Assembly: GCA_963082975.1 (NCBI GenBank) | Contig: OY720346.1 | Span: forward strand, 45,609,296 to 45,673,295 | Reading direction: 5' to 3' | From: Labia minor | Lineage: Eukaryota; Arthropoda; Insecta; Dermaptera; Spongiphoridae | Length of the DNA stretch: 64,000 nucleotides | Part shown: positions 22,331-36,258 of the stretch, piece by piece | Numbering within the stretch: the first letter of the stretch is position 1 | Layout: every line of letters starts with the position of its first letter | Program-made: the position numbers and the translations under genes | The notes under the pieces: generated by a model | The model's input: the letters and a program-made list of their open reading frames with translations, nothing else | What the model was told of the DNA's origin: nothing | Databases searched by the model: none

Positions 22331-25300
22331 GTAAGTTTTTAATCGTATTTCATAGAATCATAAACTCTCACTCACTGAATATTCATCCAACTAATTTGCT
22401 CCCTTCATTGATTAATTATTAATTGATTGATTAAATAATTAATTAATATAAATATATAAAAAAATTATTTATTTTTATTTGTCATATATAAACAAAAAAA
22501 AGAAAGGGTCAATTAAATTCTTTAAGTTTATAATTTTTTTGTTTTTTACCAATCGACGATAGGAAGTGAAGGTATTGTTTTTTTTTTGAATGATGATTTC
22601 CTTATAGGGAAAATTTTGGGTTTAATTTATCATAATTTCTCTGTCAATTTTTAAAAATACCAATGCTTTATATGGATTTATATAACAAATATACAAACAT
22701 ATAATACATAACTTTAATTTTATAGATATATAGATTCAGTTTGTTTTTGTTTATTTTATATAATACGTATATATAAAATATATTATATATTTTCATATTC
22801 TTTTAGAATTTTAAATACATTTTCTAATTTTTATCTGTAACAGAGATTAATTTATTTATATTTTTAATTTCTATAATTTTTACAATTATATGTATATTTA
22901 TTAGTCTAATTTTATTAATCTATTGGCTCGCTTAGTCCAACATTATTAGTCATATTCTTCTAAATCCTCCCCCTCCATCCCAAATGTTTTGAGGACACAT
23001 CATCTAGATTCCCGTCAGATATTATCTTCATTTATTATTTCTTCATTTGTTACTATTCTTAGAAAGTCTTGTGGTAATTATTTTATATTCATAAATCAGT
23101 GGTTCTAAAACTTTTTAAAATTGAAAGATAATAATAATGTTAACAAAAAACCTATCAAAGTAGTATTAGTAGTATAGAAAGAAATTGTAATATAGTTAAG
23201 ATGGTAATTTAAAATATAAAAAACAGATTATTATTTATATCATAAAGTTATTTTATTTATCCAAAAATCACATAAATATACTTGATTAGTATTATTTTCC
23301 AGCTGAAGCAACCACATTTCTCCAACCGTCCCTTTCTCCGCAAAAATCCTTTCCTTTTTTAATTTTTATAACCTTAATTTCTTTAATATTAATAAGATCT
23401 AAAATTTATCTCAAAATATTAATTTGAAATAATATTTTTTTTTGTCTTTAAATTTCATTTGTTTTCATAATATTTTTTTTTTTACATTTAAAAGTAAAAA
23501 TAAAAAATATTAATACAAGAAATAATATAATAATTTTAATACATAATAATATAATATTTATTATTATCTTCGAGATTATAAAAATAAATTCCAATTAATC
23601 AAATTAAACCGGAAATGAATTAATTATGTAGATTTTTATGAAAAAATACTAAAAAAAGATGGATATTTTCTGACCTAGGATCTTTATGGGAGACCTAATT
23701 ATTATTTTAAAAATTATTTGACAGAGGCGGAGCCGTCGAGAGGCTCAAAAGGCAGAACGACAATCTCAGTGGTATACGACGCCGCCGTCCGTATCCATAC
23801 TCTCCGTCAAGTCAAATTAATATTATGAAAAATCAATAAATCAAAACTATAAATCTGAAAATATTGAACAAACAGCATCATAAACAACATTTTGTTAATT
23901 TTAACAATGAAAAAGATAAATCAAGAAGAAATATAGTAGGTATATTTTGGATCGTATATGTGAGTGGCGTCTTTAGTCAAAATTTTTTTATCTGTTTTAT
24001 TTATTTATTTATTTATTTTTATTTCAAATAATAAATAACTTAAAAAGGTAATTTCGTTTGATTTTATTGACATTAACTTTATTATCAGAAGTTTTATCAA
24101 TAAATAGAAGAGAAAAAAAACTTGGTAAACTTCAAATAATATGATTTTTTTTATGAATAAATAAATATTTTTTTTAAACTCTCTTAGAAGCACTTAAAAT
24201 TATTATCAAGATCAATCTATTTATATATATATAATTTAATTATTTATTCTATGTATATATGCCTATATTTATGCGGAACTGAAAGATAGATTCATCATTT
24301 TTTAAAAAAATAAAAGTGAAGAAAATTTGCCTTATCAATGATAAATATAGTTATCATTTCCCGAAATGATCTTATCAAAAGACAACACGATTTTAAAAAT
24401 ATAAAATATAAAAAAAAAAAATTATTTTTGGTTTGAAATAAAAAAAATTCAAAGCAAAAATTAATGTTAAAAAACCTGATATGGGAACCTCATCTTACAT
24501 TAGTTTAAATTATATAATTTTATATTATAGGAATAGTATTATTTTCTGGATTTATAAAATTATATTGAAGAGAGAAATATTATATTTGATCTTTTAATGA
24601 AAACCTTTAGATTAATTTATTATGTATTTTATATTGAAAAAATTTGTAAGTAATTTTTATTTATCTTAAAAGAATAAATTATCCAAATCAAATTAAAATA
24701 TAATTATGATAATTTATTAATATTCTATGAATTATAACTGTTATTATTTTTTTTCTATAAAAAAAATGAGGTTAATAAAAAGAACAGATTTGTTTTTATA
24801 TAAAATCAATAAAATATTATTTTAATTTAAAGTAAAATAAATATTTTATGAGGGAAATAATAAAAATGAGAGATATTCACTAAAATATATTTAAATAGAA
24901 ACAAGAAGTTAATGTTGCCTAGCATTATTAAATAGTAAATTCATAAAATCACTGTAAAATTGATTTCATTATATTGAGAAAGTGATGGACATTTGTCTAA
25001 ATCAAAAATAAATAAATATTAATATTATTATTAATTGAAGCTTGATTCATCTCAATAATAAATATTATTTGTGAATAAATCAATAAATAAAATTTAAATT
25101 TAGATATATAAATTAAATCATTAATAAACGATCATAGGAATAAATTTTTATTTCATGAAAATACAAATATTCAGGAAAATATAGTTAGGATGCAGCCATC
25201 ACCATCCTTCATACAATTAATTTCCTTTTTCATATTTGTATAATATTATTTTCACATCTCTTGATCTTCTCTATCGATTGAGTGATTTATTCTGAAACAA

Positions 25301-25712
25301 TCCACTGTCTAATCGTTCTTTTTTTATTCAAAATCCTCACCCCCCCCCCCCCATCTTATTGATTTATATATAAGAAAAATTTAAATTCTACAAAAACTGG
25401 CCAATAAACGAATGAAAATTTTATAGGAAAAATTAAAACAATTTATATGCAATTTTAGATTGAATAGTTTTGTCTTCTTCTTTTGGTGTTTTCTAGTTTT
25501 AATTCCGTTTTAATCATTTGTATTAGCATTAAAATAAAAAAATAGAATAAATATTGAGCTGTTAAATTAAGAGTTAACATTAACGCCTTAAGTTTTTAAT
25601 TCAATCTTATAATTGAAAAAATAAATAAAAAATTAGGGAATGGTTCATAGAATTTGATTATATTAGAAATTTTTTGAAATATGTAATTTAAAATAATTTT
25701 ACATTGTTAATG

Positions 25713-25745
<33 letters not shown>

Positions 25746-28700
25746 ATATAAATTTTAAATAAAATTGGTATAATTAATCTAACAAAATCAACTCTCTCTA
25801 TTGAATTTCTTTTCTTTAGACATTCTTGAAACATATTACTATTATTTTATAAATATAATTGTTCATCATTAATTTTGTGATAAGAAATTATTTCAACAAA
25901 TCAGAATTAAAAGTGAAACTTACTTAATTGTAGTCAAGGTCAATTCTAATTTACAAAAAAATAAAAAAAAAACTGTAAAAATGTCTCTAATAAAAGTCTA
26001 ATCATTATTTAAATTATTACTTTCATTGTAAGATAAAATGTAATAAATTACATTCATTATTTGGTTGATTATCTCATATATACATTTTAAATAGTATTCT
26101 AAATTATTAATTAATGGGAAGCCCAATGGGGATTATTAATAAAATTTCATTTCAAATTATGTATTGAGCTCGTTAAAATTTTTGATTTATTTTTGAAAGA
26201 AAACATTAAATTTAAAAATTAAAATAATTATTTTATTTTTTACTTCATGATAATGAAGTGTTTCAATTTTAATTTTAATTTTTTTAATTAAAATAAAATA
26301 TTTTTTAAATGGAATAATAGTAAAAAATATATATATTATATTTATTGATTATGATAATTTAATTTTAAAATATTAATTGTTTTAAAATTTTTTATAAATT
26401 TTTGACACACATTCCTATCATACCTATAAATATTAATTGGACCATAAGCATCAATATCTTTTGAATAATTATATGAAATTTTGAAATATTATTCTAATTT
26501 ATATTTTTTTATTTAAAAAATCTTAAACTAATCATTTTTACTAATAAATATACAAAAATAAAAACATTTAATCTATAAACATTAAATTTGTCATTATTTA
26601 AAATAACTAATTGTCAAAATCAACTAAATTTGTGCCTTGTTAAGTATTACTAGTATGTTATTTATGATTGAAAAAAAAATTTAAAAAAAAATTGATAATA
26701 TTAAATAGAACTTAAAAAAAAAATATCACTAAAATTTATCAGACAATAATTTATTATCATTTCATTAATTATGTGAGGGGATATCTTGTTGATTTATTCA
26801 AGAAAATCCATTTAAACTTGATTATATTTATGTCTATATTAATGCATGTGTGCTTTTGTAATGGGGTTCATTATATTTTTTTATAAGTATAAAATATCTT
26901 GTAGTATGTGTATATATATTTATATATATGTAGTATATGTAGTATATATATGTAGTCTATATATACACAAGATATTGTAATTAATTAGTAATGAAATTTT
27001 AATTAGATAAGATATGAATAATATTTAAGAACATACCCCCTGGATTCTACTATACCTATATATATATATATATATATATACATGAGTTTATTATTATAAT
27101 GTGATTCATTTTAAATATTTATATATCAAACCATAAAAATATTAATAATTAAATTTGGTTAAAAATAGAATCCTCAATATATGAAATAAAAAATAGAATA
27201 ATTCAAATTATTTTTTTAAATGAATAGATAAAAAATTATTATCGAGAAATATATATATAAAACTATTATTTTATCATTGGAAAATAACAAAGGCATTACA
27301 TTCTGTTTTCTTAAAAATCTTAATAATTAATATTAATTAATATTTTATTTATTTATCATCTCAAAAATAAAAACAATATAAAATAAAGAATTAAATTTTT
27401 ATATTTGATATTACAAAAAAGAAATTAAATAATAAATAAATATTTTATAATATATGATTATATATATCAGTGTTTCCCAAACTTTTTTGACCGCGACCCG
27501 GTTCGAGGTCTTAAAATTTGACGCGACCCACTCCATTAAAAAAAAACATTTATTTAGAACACAAATTTTATTTTTTAATTAAAATCAAATTGTTTATTCC
27601 ATACACAAAAGTTGCAAAATAATTATATATGAAAAAAATAAAAGTAATTAAAAAATTAATAATTTTCAAATTGTTTATTTTATACAAAAAATTACAAAAT
27701 AATTATACAAGAAAAATAGAAGTAATTTTGTTTCTAATTATGTAAAAAATAATAAGAAAAAAATATTTTGTGTGTTTCTAATAATGTAAAAAAAAATAAG
27801 AAGAATTTCTAAAAAATTTTCGCGACCCGGTAAAATTTTTCTGCGGCCAGGTAACCGGCTCGCGACCCACACATTAGGAAACACTGATATATATAATATC
27901 TATTTACTTAGTGTTCTAATGGGTATAATACCGTATACCGTGAGCGATATTATCTAATGTGTATCTGCCAAAATAATGGAATTAGTAGGTGTGTGGTCAA
28001 ATATCAAGAAGCTTAAAATGTGCATAATAAGATTATTACTAAATAAGTAATGAAAAAAATAAAAATTAATTTCTACTTAAAACTGCTCGAACTCTAAAAC
28101 ATAAAAATTATTTGAAAATCAAAAAAATTTTATATTTCGGCGAAGGCATGTAGTTTTGAGCTGACGTTCTACCAACTTCATTCTTTGCAAGACAAATTTA
28201 TATTCTGCTAAATATCTTATATAAGAGAATTGTTTTTCTCCCATAAAACACTAAAATTAATTAAATTTAATTAACAAATTAATATTTGGAAAAAGTGTAT
28301 AAAAATCAATTGCCATTCACCACAAGTTTATAAAATGTATTTTTACTTGAGTGCTATTTTTAACGATTAAAAATTTGTACAAAAGAATATATATAGAAGA
28401 GTGTGAACTAAGAATAAAGAATGAAAAAAAAATAAATATAATTAATAAATTAAATATTAATACATTTCTGAAACTATATAAATGAGTTATTTAAAACAAT
28501 CATATAACATAATTTACAAATAGTAGATAAATCAATAGTCAAGTTAGAAATGGGGAAATGGATTAAATGATAATGAAACTGTTGTAGTTGCGGCTTGGAA
28601 TTCTACCATCTCATTTCATTTTAAATATCTTCATAACATCTCTTCCTCCTCTCCTTTCCCCATATTATCTCAATTCCCATACCAAAGTATTATTTCTCCC

Positions 28701-30791
28701 TTGTATGATAGAAACACATAAAGAAGCAATAAATTTAACTAATGTGAAGCTTTAGAAATGTTTAACCAACCAATTAAAATCTTGTTATTGGTAAAGATTC
28801 ATTCAATTGACGAAATTTCCCTCTCTTTAAATATATTCACTCATTTAAATATTTATATAATAGAATATTTTTAATTTTATATATATAATTTATATTTTGT
28901 AAAAAAAAATTATTGAAATAAAAAGATATTATAAAAGAATTAGGATGAAATAAAAGAAATAACTTAATATAGATAATCAAATAAATATCAATGAAAAATT
29001 GTATGTCAAAAAACATATTTTATAATGAAATATTAATTTATTATTTAATGAAATCATTATTTTTTCCTTCAATGGGAATTATTATTTGTTATTCTATATT
29101 TTTTGTTATTGTTTTTCATATTTGTTTTTTTTTTTGTAAATATAATAGATTACATATTTACAAAGCAAAGAAATATAACTATATTCAGTTGTTAAATTTA
29201 AATTAAAAGTCATATTAATAAAGTTTAATATTGTCTTTTAAACATGTAAAAAAATTAAAATATATCTAACGACTGTGTATAAAACGACTACAATATGTAT
29301 TTTTAATGATTGGAATCTTTTTTTTTATTAATTTGTAAATTATTCCCTATAAAATTATCATATTAAAAAAAATTTAAGAAATTTTTAGACAAAATATTTT
29401 ATTTATATTAATTATTAAATTTTTAAGACCTAAGTACCCAGCAAGAACGTCGACGTCAATTAGACGTCTAGGAGATCTAGATACGTCTAGAACTAGATTA
29501 CGTCTAGAAATATCAATTTAGACGTCTATATAGAATTTAATTTAATTTAATTCAATTTAGACGTCTGATCTAAATGTACGTCTAGAAATATCAATTTAGA
29601 CGTCTATATAGATATCAATTTTCAGTTATATTTCTAGACGTAATCAGATCTAGACGTATCTAGATCTCCTAGACGTCGATTAGACGTCTAATTGACGTCG
29701 ACGTTCTCGCTGGATAGAATTAAATTAAATATAATTTGTATAATTTGTTCAACATAAAAAAAATCAGTGAAAAAGGCATTTTCAACAAAAGAATAATCTA
29801 TCTATCTGTGTGGCTCCACGAAATTCAAAAGTTCTTGGCCGGAGCACATTTCTCCAATTGTCCCTAACCTGAGCCATAACCATCCAATCCCTACCCTCTC
29901 CCATCTCTCTCACGTTCCTTCCTACTTTGTCCACTCTAACAAAAGAATAAACATTAATATAAATTTAAATTAAGATAAATAATTTATTTTATAATAATTT
30001 AATTTCAAACGACTATATCTAAATAATAACAAGTGATGATGATCAATTAGTTAGACAAATTTGATATTCTAAATATTAGCCTGATGAGAAATACAATTTC
30101 ATAAAATAGTTCCATTATAATTGTGAAAACGTGAACATCTGTTATAAATCCAGCTTTTATTCAAATTAATTAAACGTTCGTTATATGTATATTTATTCAA
30201 TTGAATATCTTACCTCTTTTAAAAGCTTAAATTTTTTTTTGAAACACATTTTTTTTTTTGTTTTTAAATTAAACATCAAGATAAGTCGAAATAAATCTCA
30301 ATACTTTATTAAACATATGATTTAAAATTATTATTATTAGTTAATACATTTTTTATTTTATAAATGTTAAAGCATCTTAATATTGAAAATAATCATTAGT
30401 TATTTATAAATAAAGATTATCTATTGTTTTTTGATATTTGTTTATTTGATTGCTTAAATAATAAAAGTGAAAGTGTTTATCTAATGAAAATTACTTATTT
30501 GTTAGATATTAAATATGCAATTGGTGTGCATTTTTTTGTGTTTGTCTGTGCAGCTAGTATACCAAAGTGCGGCGGTTGTCAAGAATTAATCCTGGATCGG
30601 TTTATATTGAAAGTCCTGGATCGCACGTGGCATGCAAAATGCCTCAAGTGCAGCGAATGCAGTGGACAGCTCTCCGACAAATGTTTCGCACGCAACGGTC
30701 AAGTTTTCTGCAAAGAGGATTTCTTTAAGTGAGTACCTGAACCATAAAATTTTATAAATGTTCAAATCTTTTTATTCTCTTAAATATATTA

Positions 30792-30833
<42 letters not shown>

Positions 30834-32536
30834 TGTATATACTTTCTTAATAGGGAGACAATTAGAGAAATGAAGTTATTTTACAATCATAAATAAAATA
30901 AAATTGAAATGACAGTTATTATGTTTCTTAACTAAAAAAAATGCAGTAAAATGAGATAATATTAAATTTTATTTTATTTTTAAACAGGCAATCTTATCTA
31001 TATGAATAAGTTATGTATGTTTTTTAAAATGGATAAGACTGAATTCTAACCAAATAATAACTAATTACTCTTATATTAATATTAAATTCATTTATATATC
31101 TTATCCAATAATAATTACAAGAAATATTTATAAATATCTTTATCTCTATTACTGCCTTTATCCTTCGAGAGAAAATTGGACTTAGAGGTTCCCAATAAAA
31201 AAAATTTAATGAGACACTATAGATAAAACAATATAAAGAGACATAAGGAGATTGGAGAGTATAGGATTTGGATGGAACTGGATGAGAATAGAGACGATTG
31301 GAAGAATGTGGTTGCTGCGGCCAATTATCAATTTTCGTAGGGCACACAGATGTTTAGATACATAAACATTACAGATCTTGAGAATAGTTTCAGAATTATT
31401 TTGAAATTCTCGTATTGACATGTTTTGAAATTGTCTCCTTGTTCAAATTTTTTTAAGATTGTATTTTTATTAAAAAAATTATTAAATTCATTAAATAATA
31501 AATATCAAAATTTAAATCAAATTAAATTATTAATCTGATTTTAAAAACAATTTTAGACGTTTTGGTTACTAGGTTGGAGCGAGAGCGGGGACACCAAATC
31601 AATTAAAAAGTTAATATTTTAAAATGTGTACAAAATTTTAAAGGTTTGAGTTTGCTATAACTAAATTCATGATTTTCGGGTTACACTAACTTAAGTGGCG
31701 CCACTGTCTCCTAGAATTTTGACTGAAAAATATTATTATTTTTATACCATATTTTTATAAATAAATAAATTTATATTCTCTAGAGGACTTTAATCAATTA
31801 AAATAATATAATATTGGTTCCTAATACAAATATTTATATTAAAAAATACATAAATTGTAATACTAATAATGAAAAAGCTTATAAAATTTAAAAAATTAAT
31901 TTTTTTACTAAATTTTTAATTTATTAATTAATTTATTTATTTTGATTTATTTCTAAGTAGAATATTTTTATTGAACAATGCCTTTATATTGTGTTTTTTA
32001 CGATATCATATATGTCTTAATAAATAATTCATAGAAAGGGGAAAAATAAAAAAAAAGAAAGAAATTTTTTTAATTGACTCCTCAGATTTTCTTTATATTT
32101 ATAACTCTGTTATATCTATATACATAAATATATATGATTAACTTCTTGTGTTTTTACTTTCCACCTTTTTGATAAAGCCCACTTAAAATGAGATAGCTTA
32201 TCAGTTAGAGCGAACTCGATAAATTTCAATTAATATATATATATATATATATTCTTTATTTATATACTTAAAGTCGGAAAGAATATATTAATAAAAAGAA
32301 AAAAACAAATGTATAATTATAAGGGTAAGTTCTTTTTAGATATTTCATTTTCTTTGAATATAATTTTATGATTTTTATTATTAAAAATTTAATTGGAAAA
32401 TAGCATACATTAACTCTTAGAGTCCCAAATATAACACGAATATATGGAGACTAAAAAATATTTAAAAATCAATTAAAGACGTTTTGCTTAAATTCAAATT
32501 TTTTATGTATTTTATATAGTTTTATTGTTGATAAAT

Positions 32537-32568
<32 letters not shown>

Positions 32569-35500
32569 CTGTAGATATTAAATGAAATTTTTCGAGTTTG
32601 TTCTAAATGATTCTCTTGATGTTCTTTTTGATTTTTTTTAATCTTTTTTCTAATTATTTTGTATTGATGAATTATATTGTCAAAGTTTTACCTGGGCTTT
32701 GTGTACCTTTTGTATACATTATTAAATAATTTCCATTCTAATATCCATTATATAGAAATTTAAAAAAAAATATTTAGTAGAGTTTTATCTTATCCAAAGA
32801 TGTATTATTACCTAGTTGCTAACCTCGGAACAATTAAAAGTAAATGTAAAATTACTTTTTTTGGGAATTTAATTGCAATTGTTTTTTCAAAAAAAGAAAA
32901 TTATTTAAAGTGATAAAACTATGATAAATATGACGATTATTTTTTTTTTTTTGATTTCTTTGATAATTTTTACCGACCGACGATAGTAAGGGAGGTATTG
33001 TTTTCACACCAAATTTCACATGTGGAGATTTTTAAATATCTCCACGAGTCATGCATTTTCTTAACAGAAAAAAGTATTTTTAGCATGATGTCTGTCCGTC
33101 CGTATGGATGTGTACAGCCTGAACGGCTGAACGGATTTTGATGAAATTTGGTATATTTACTTAATGCATCAGTGGGATGAATTGATCAACCTTTGGTGCA
33201 AATCCGGAAACCGGAAGTGGTAGTATTAGCGATCGACGATAGGAAGGGAAGGGTTATTTTCACACCAAATTTCACATGAGGAGATTTTTTATATATCACC
33301 ACGAATCATGCACTTTGTATTGGTTTTATCCTCGAGAAAAATCATATTTATGAGTTTTTTCTTGATTTAAAATTATATGACGTCATCCAGCCATTCATGA
33401 CGCCACAGCCTGGTCTTGCATATATATTATAAATAAAATAAAATTAATAAGTTGACCTGTGGCCAGATCCGAACCGACCGACGGTTTGAAGTAAATTAAT
33501 TTTCAGCTACAGAAACAATTTCAAATAATTTTAATATATCTATTAATGTAATAAAAAACAGATATGAATATAATATAAATATTTTTAATTTTATTTTATT
33601 TATAATATATATGTAAGACCAGGCTGTGACGTCATGAATGGCTGGATGACGTCATATAATTTTAAATCAAGAAAAAACTAATAAATATGATTTTCCCGAG
33701 GATAAAACCAATACAAAGTGCATGATTCGTGATGATATATAAAAAAATCTCCTCATGTGAAATTTGGTGTGAAAATAACCTTTCCCTTCCTATCGTCGAT
33801 CGCTAATACTACCACTTCCGGTTTCCGGATTTGCACCAAAAGTTGATCAATTCATCCCACTGATGCATTAAGTAAATATACCAAATTTCATCAAAATCCG
33901 TTCAGCCGTTCAGGCTGTACACATCTATACGGACGGACAGACGGACAGACGGACGGACAGACATCATGCTAAAAATACTTTTTTCTGTTAAGAAAATGCA
34001 TGATTCGTGGAGATATGTAAAAATCTCCACATGTGAAATTTGGTGTGAAAACAATACCTCCCTTACTATCGTCGGTCGGTAAAAATGTTTATATTTATTA
34101 TTTATGTATGCCTATCTGTTTTTGATTACATTAATAGATATATTAAAATTATTTGAAATTGTTTCTGTAGCTGGAAATTAATTTACTTCAAACCGTCGGT
34201 CGGTTCGGCCATTATATTAAGCTTAATAAGTAATAGAAGAAATATCATAAGTATTGATAAACACAGTTACGTAAAATAAATAAATAAATAAATTCAATAT
34301 ATATTTACGTAAATAAAAGTTAATTTGGAATATTTTGTTTCCCAAGATGGACTATTTCAACCTGTCCCAAGGTGTACCATTCATAGATTTTGATACTTTA
34401 GAATGCCATGACACTTAATCAATTACTTTGAGTTAGTTTTAAAGAAAATACTTTTTTAATTTCATTATATTAACTTTTATTTAAAAATATTTTCATTAAA
34501 AATTCACTTTACAACTAATCGAAATTTTAAATAAAAGTTTCTAGATATGTCCTAAAAATAAAAATCTGGAGTGTCTCTACTCGACTATCTCGCAAATTTG
34601 TATTGGATTAATTAACATATATTATATTTAAATTAAATTAAATTAATAAATAATATTTATTAAACCAGCGCGTATTTGGCTCTTTGTTGATGGCACCATA
34701 ACGCGTGATTGCCAGTCAACATGTTAAAAAATTAATTCCGGTACTTTCAGTGATTCAATCAAGCTGAAATTCTATATCTAGCAGTTTTATACAATTTTTA
34801 ATCATGTGAAAAATTATCAAACATATGTCTTTATGTGAAAATGACTCAGTTAATAATAATATAATATTTAATAAATTCTAACCCATTTTTATTTTATTTA
34901 AATCCAAACATGTGATCATTTGATTGTGATGCCCTTACTCTACATCTGCAAGAACTAAGAATTAATTTAAAATTTATGGCAAAAAGTCGCGAGGTGTACA
35001 TTTCCATCTTTTTTTATAAATTAATTAGAAAGATAGAAATGTTGATGAATGATTAATTAAATAAATCAATTGAAATGAATGAGATGAGTGGGTGCAATAA
35101 CGCGTGCTCTTCGTGTTTGCTGTCTGGGCATTAGGCGGTACGGCACCAAGTGCGCAGGCTGCGAGCAGGGCATCCCGCCAACGCAGGTGGTACGCCGAGC
35201 ACAAGACAACGTCTACCATCTGCATTGCTTTGCTTGTGTCATGTGTGCACGGCAGCTCAACACCGGCGACGAATTCTACCTGATGGAAGACAGGAAGCTT
35301 GTATGCAAGCCCGATTATGAAGCCGCCAAGACCAAAGGTCAGTCTCACTAAAAACTAGCACGATGGACCATCCTCTTCCTCCTATCCTTTTTTTTTTATC
35401 ACTCACATCTTAGTATTAGATTACTATCTTAATATATTCGTGTTGTTAAAAAAAATAATTTAACTTATATATTTTTTATTATAATAATTGTCGAGAGAAA

Positions 35501-36209
35501 AATTTTAAATCTTTTTTTATTATAAAAAATTATAATAAATTAATATTATAAAAATTTTCTTGGATTTTTTTAAAATTATATTTTATAGGGAATTTTTTTT
35601 TTTTGTTTTGCTTTTTGGTTTCACGTAAACTAATAAAAAAATAACACCGGTAAAAAAAAACGATTTTTTATATTATAATTTATATTATAACGTTTTTCTC
35701 AACTTCACTTGGCGTCTGTCTCTTTGTCTGTCTGTTCGCTCTTTTGACAAATTGAAATCGATTTTTCATAGACTTTTTATTAAGATAGACTTTTGAAAAT
35801 TTTTATAGATATTTCAATGGATCCCTAGAAGGTATAGAAGAAGTATAATTGAATTATAATTAATTAATTGTAATTAATTAGCGATTAATTACTTTTAGTA
35901 CCTAACTCCTTTTGTATTGCTCCGATTAATTTTTTTTTCAACGGATTTTTAAACATAAATATTAATCTTAGGATAGATTTTCATTTTGAACGTATTTAAA
36001 AATATTTTATAGCATTAAAATTAATGATGAACTCTTATTAATCAGTTGTATCGCCAATGAGGAGGGGTTTCTTCCCCTCAGATGGTATAGAGAAAATATA
36101 TTTTTTTTATACATTGTTTATGTCCCCGATAGAAAGGAAACAAAACAATAGAATAACCTGTTCTTATGAAGACAATATATATATATTTATAAAATATACA
36201 TATATATTA

Positions 36210-36258
<49 letters not shown>

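Noticed and set aside
29438-29713. CRISPR-like array of TAGACGT repeats
   Set aside because: Units are short, inverted and contiguous, without regular spacers, in a eukaryotic intron; it is a foldback element.
30424-30553. Open frame reading into Lim3 exon 2 with its own ATG, as an alternative first exon
   Set aside because: Its sequence is low-complexity and hydrophobic, it runs through the acceptor cag, and exon 1 at 22219-22330 fits the phase exactly.
32160-32215. A-box-like string suggesting a tRNA or SINE head
   Set aside because: No B box at the right distance and no second copy.
35088-35134. Extra N-terminal residues before LIM2 in the open frame
   Set aside because: The sequence is intronic: LIM2 begins after a good acceptor at 35134 and the split lysine codon from exon 2 fits only that point.
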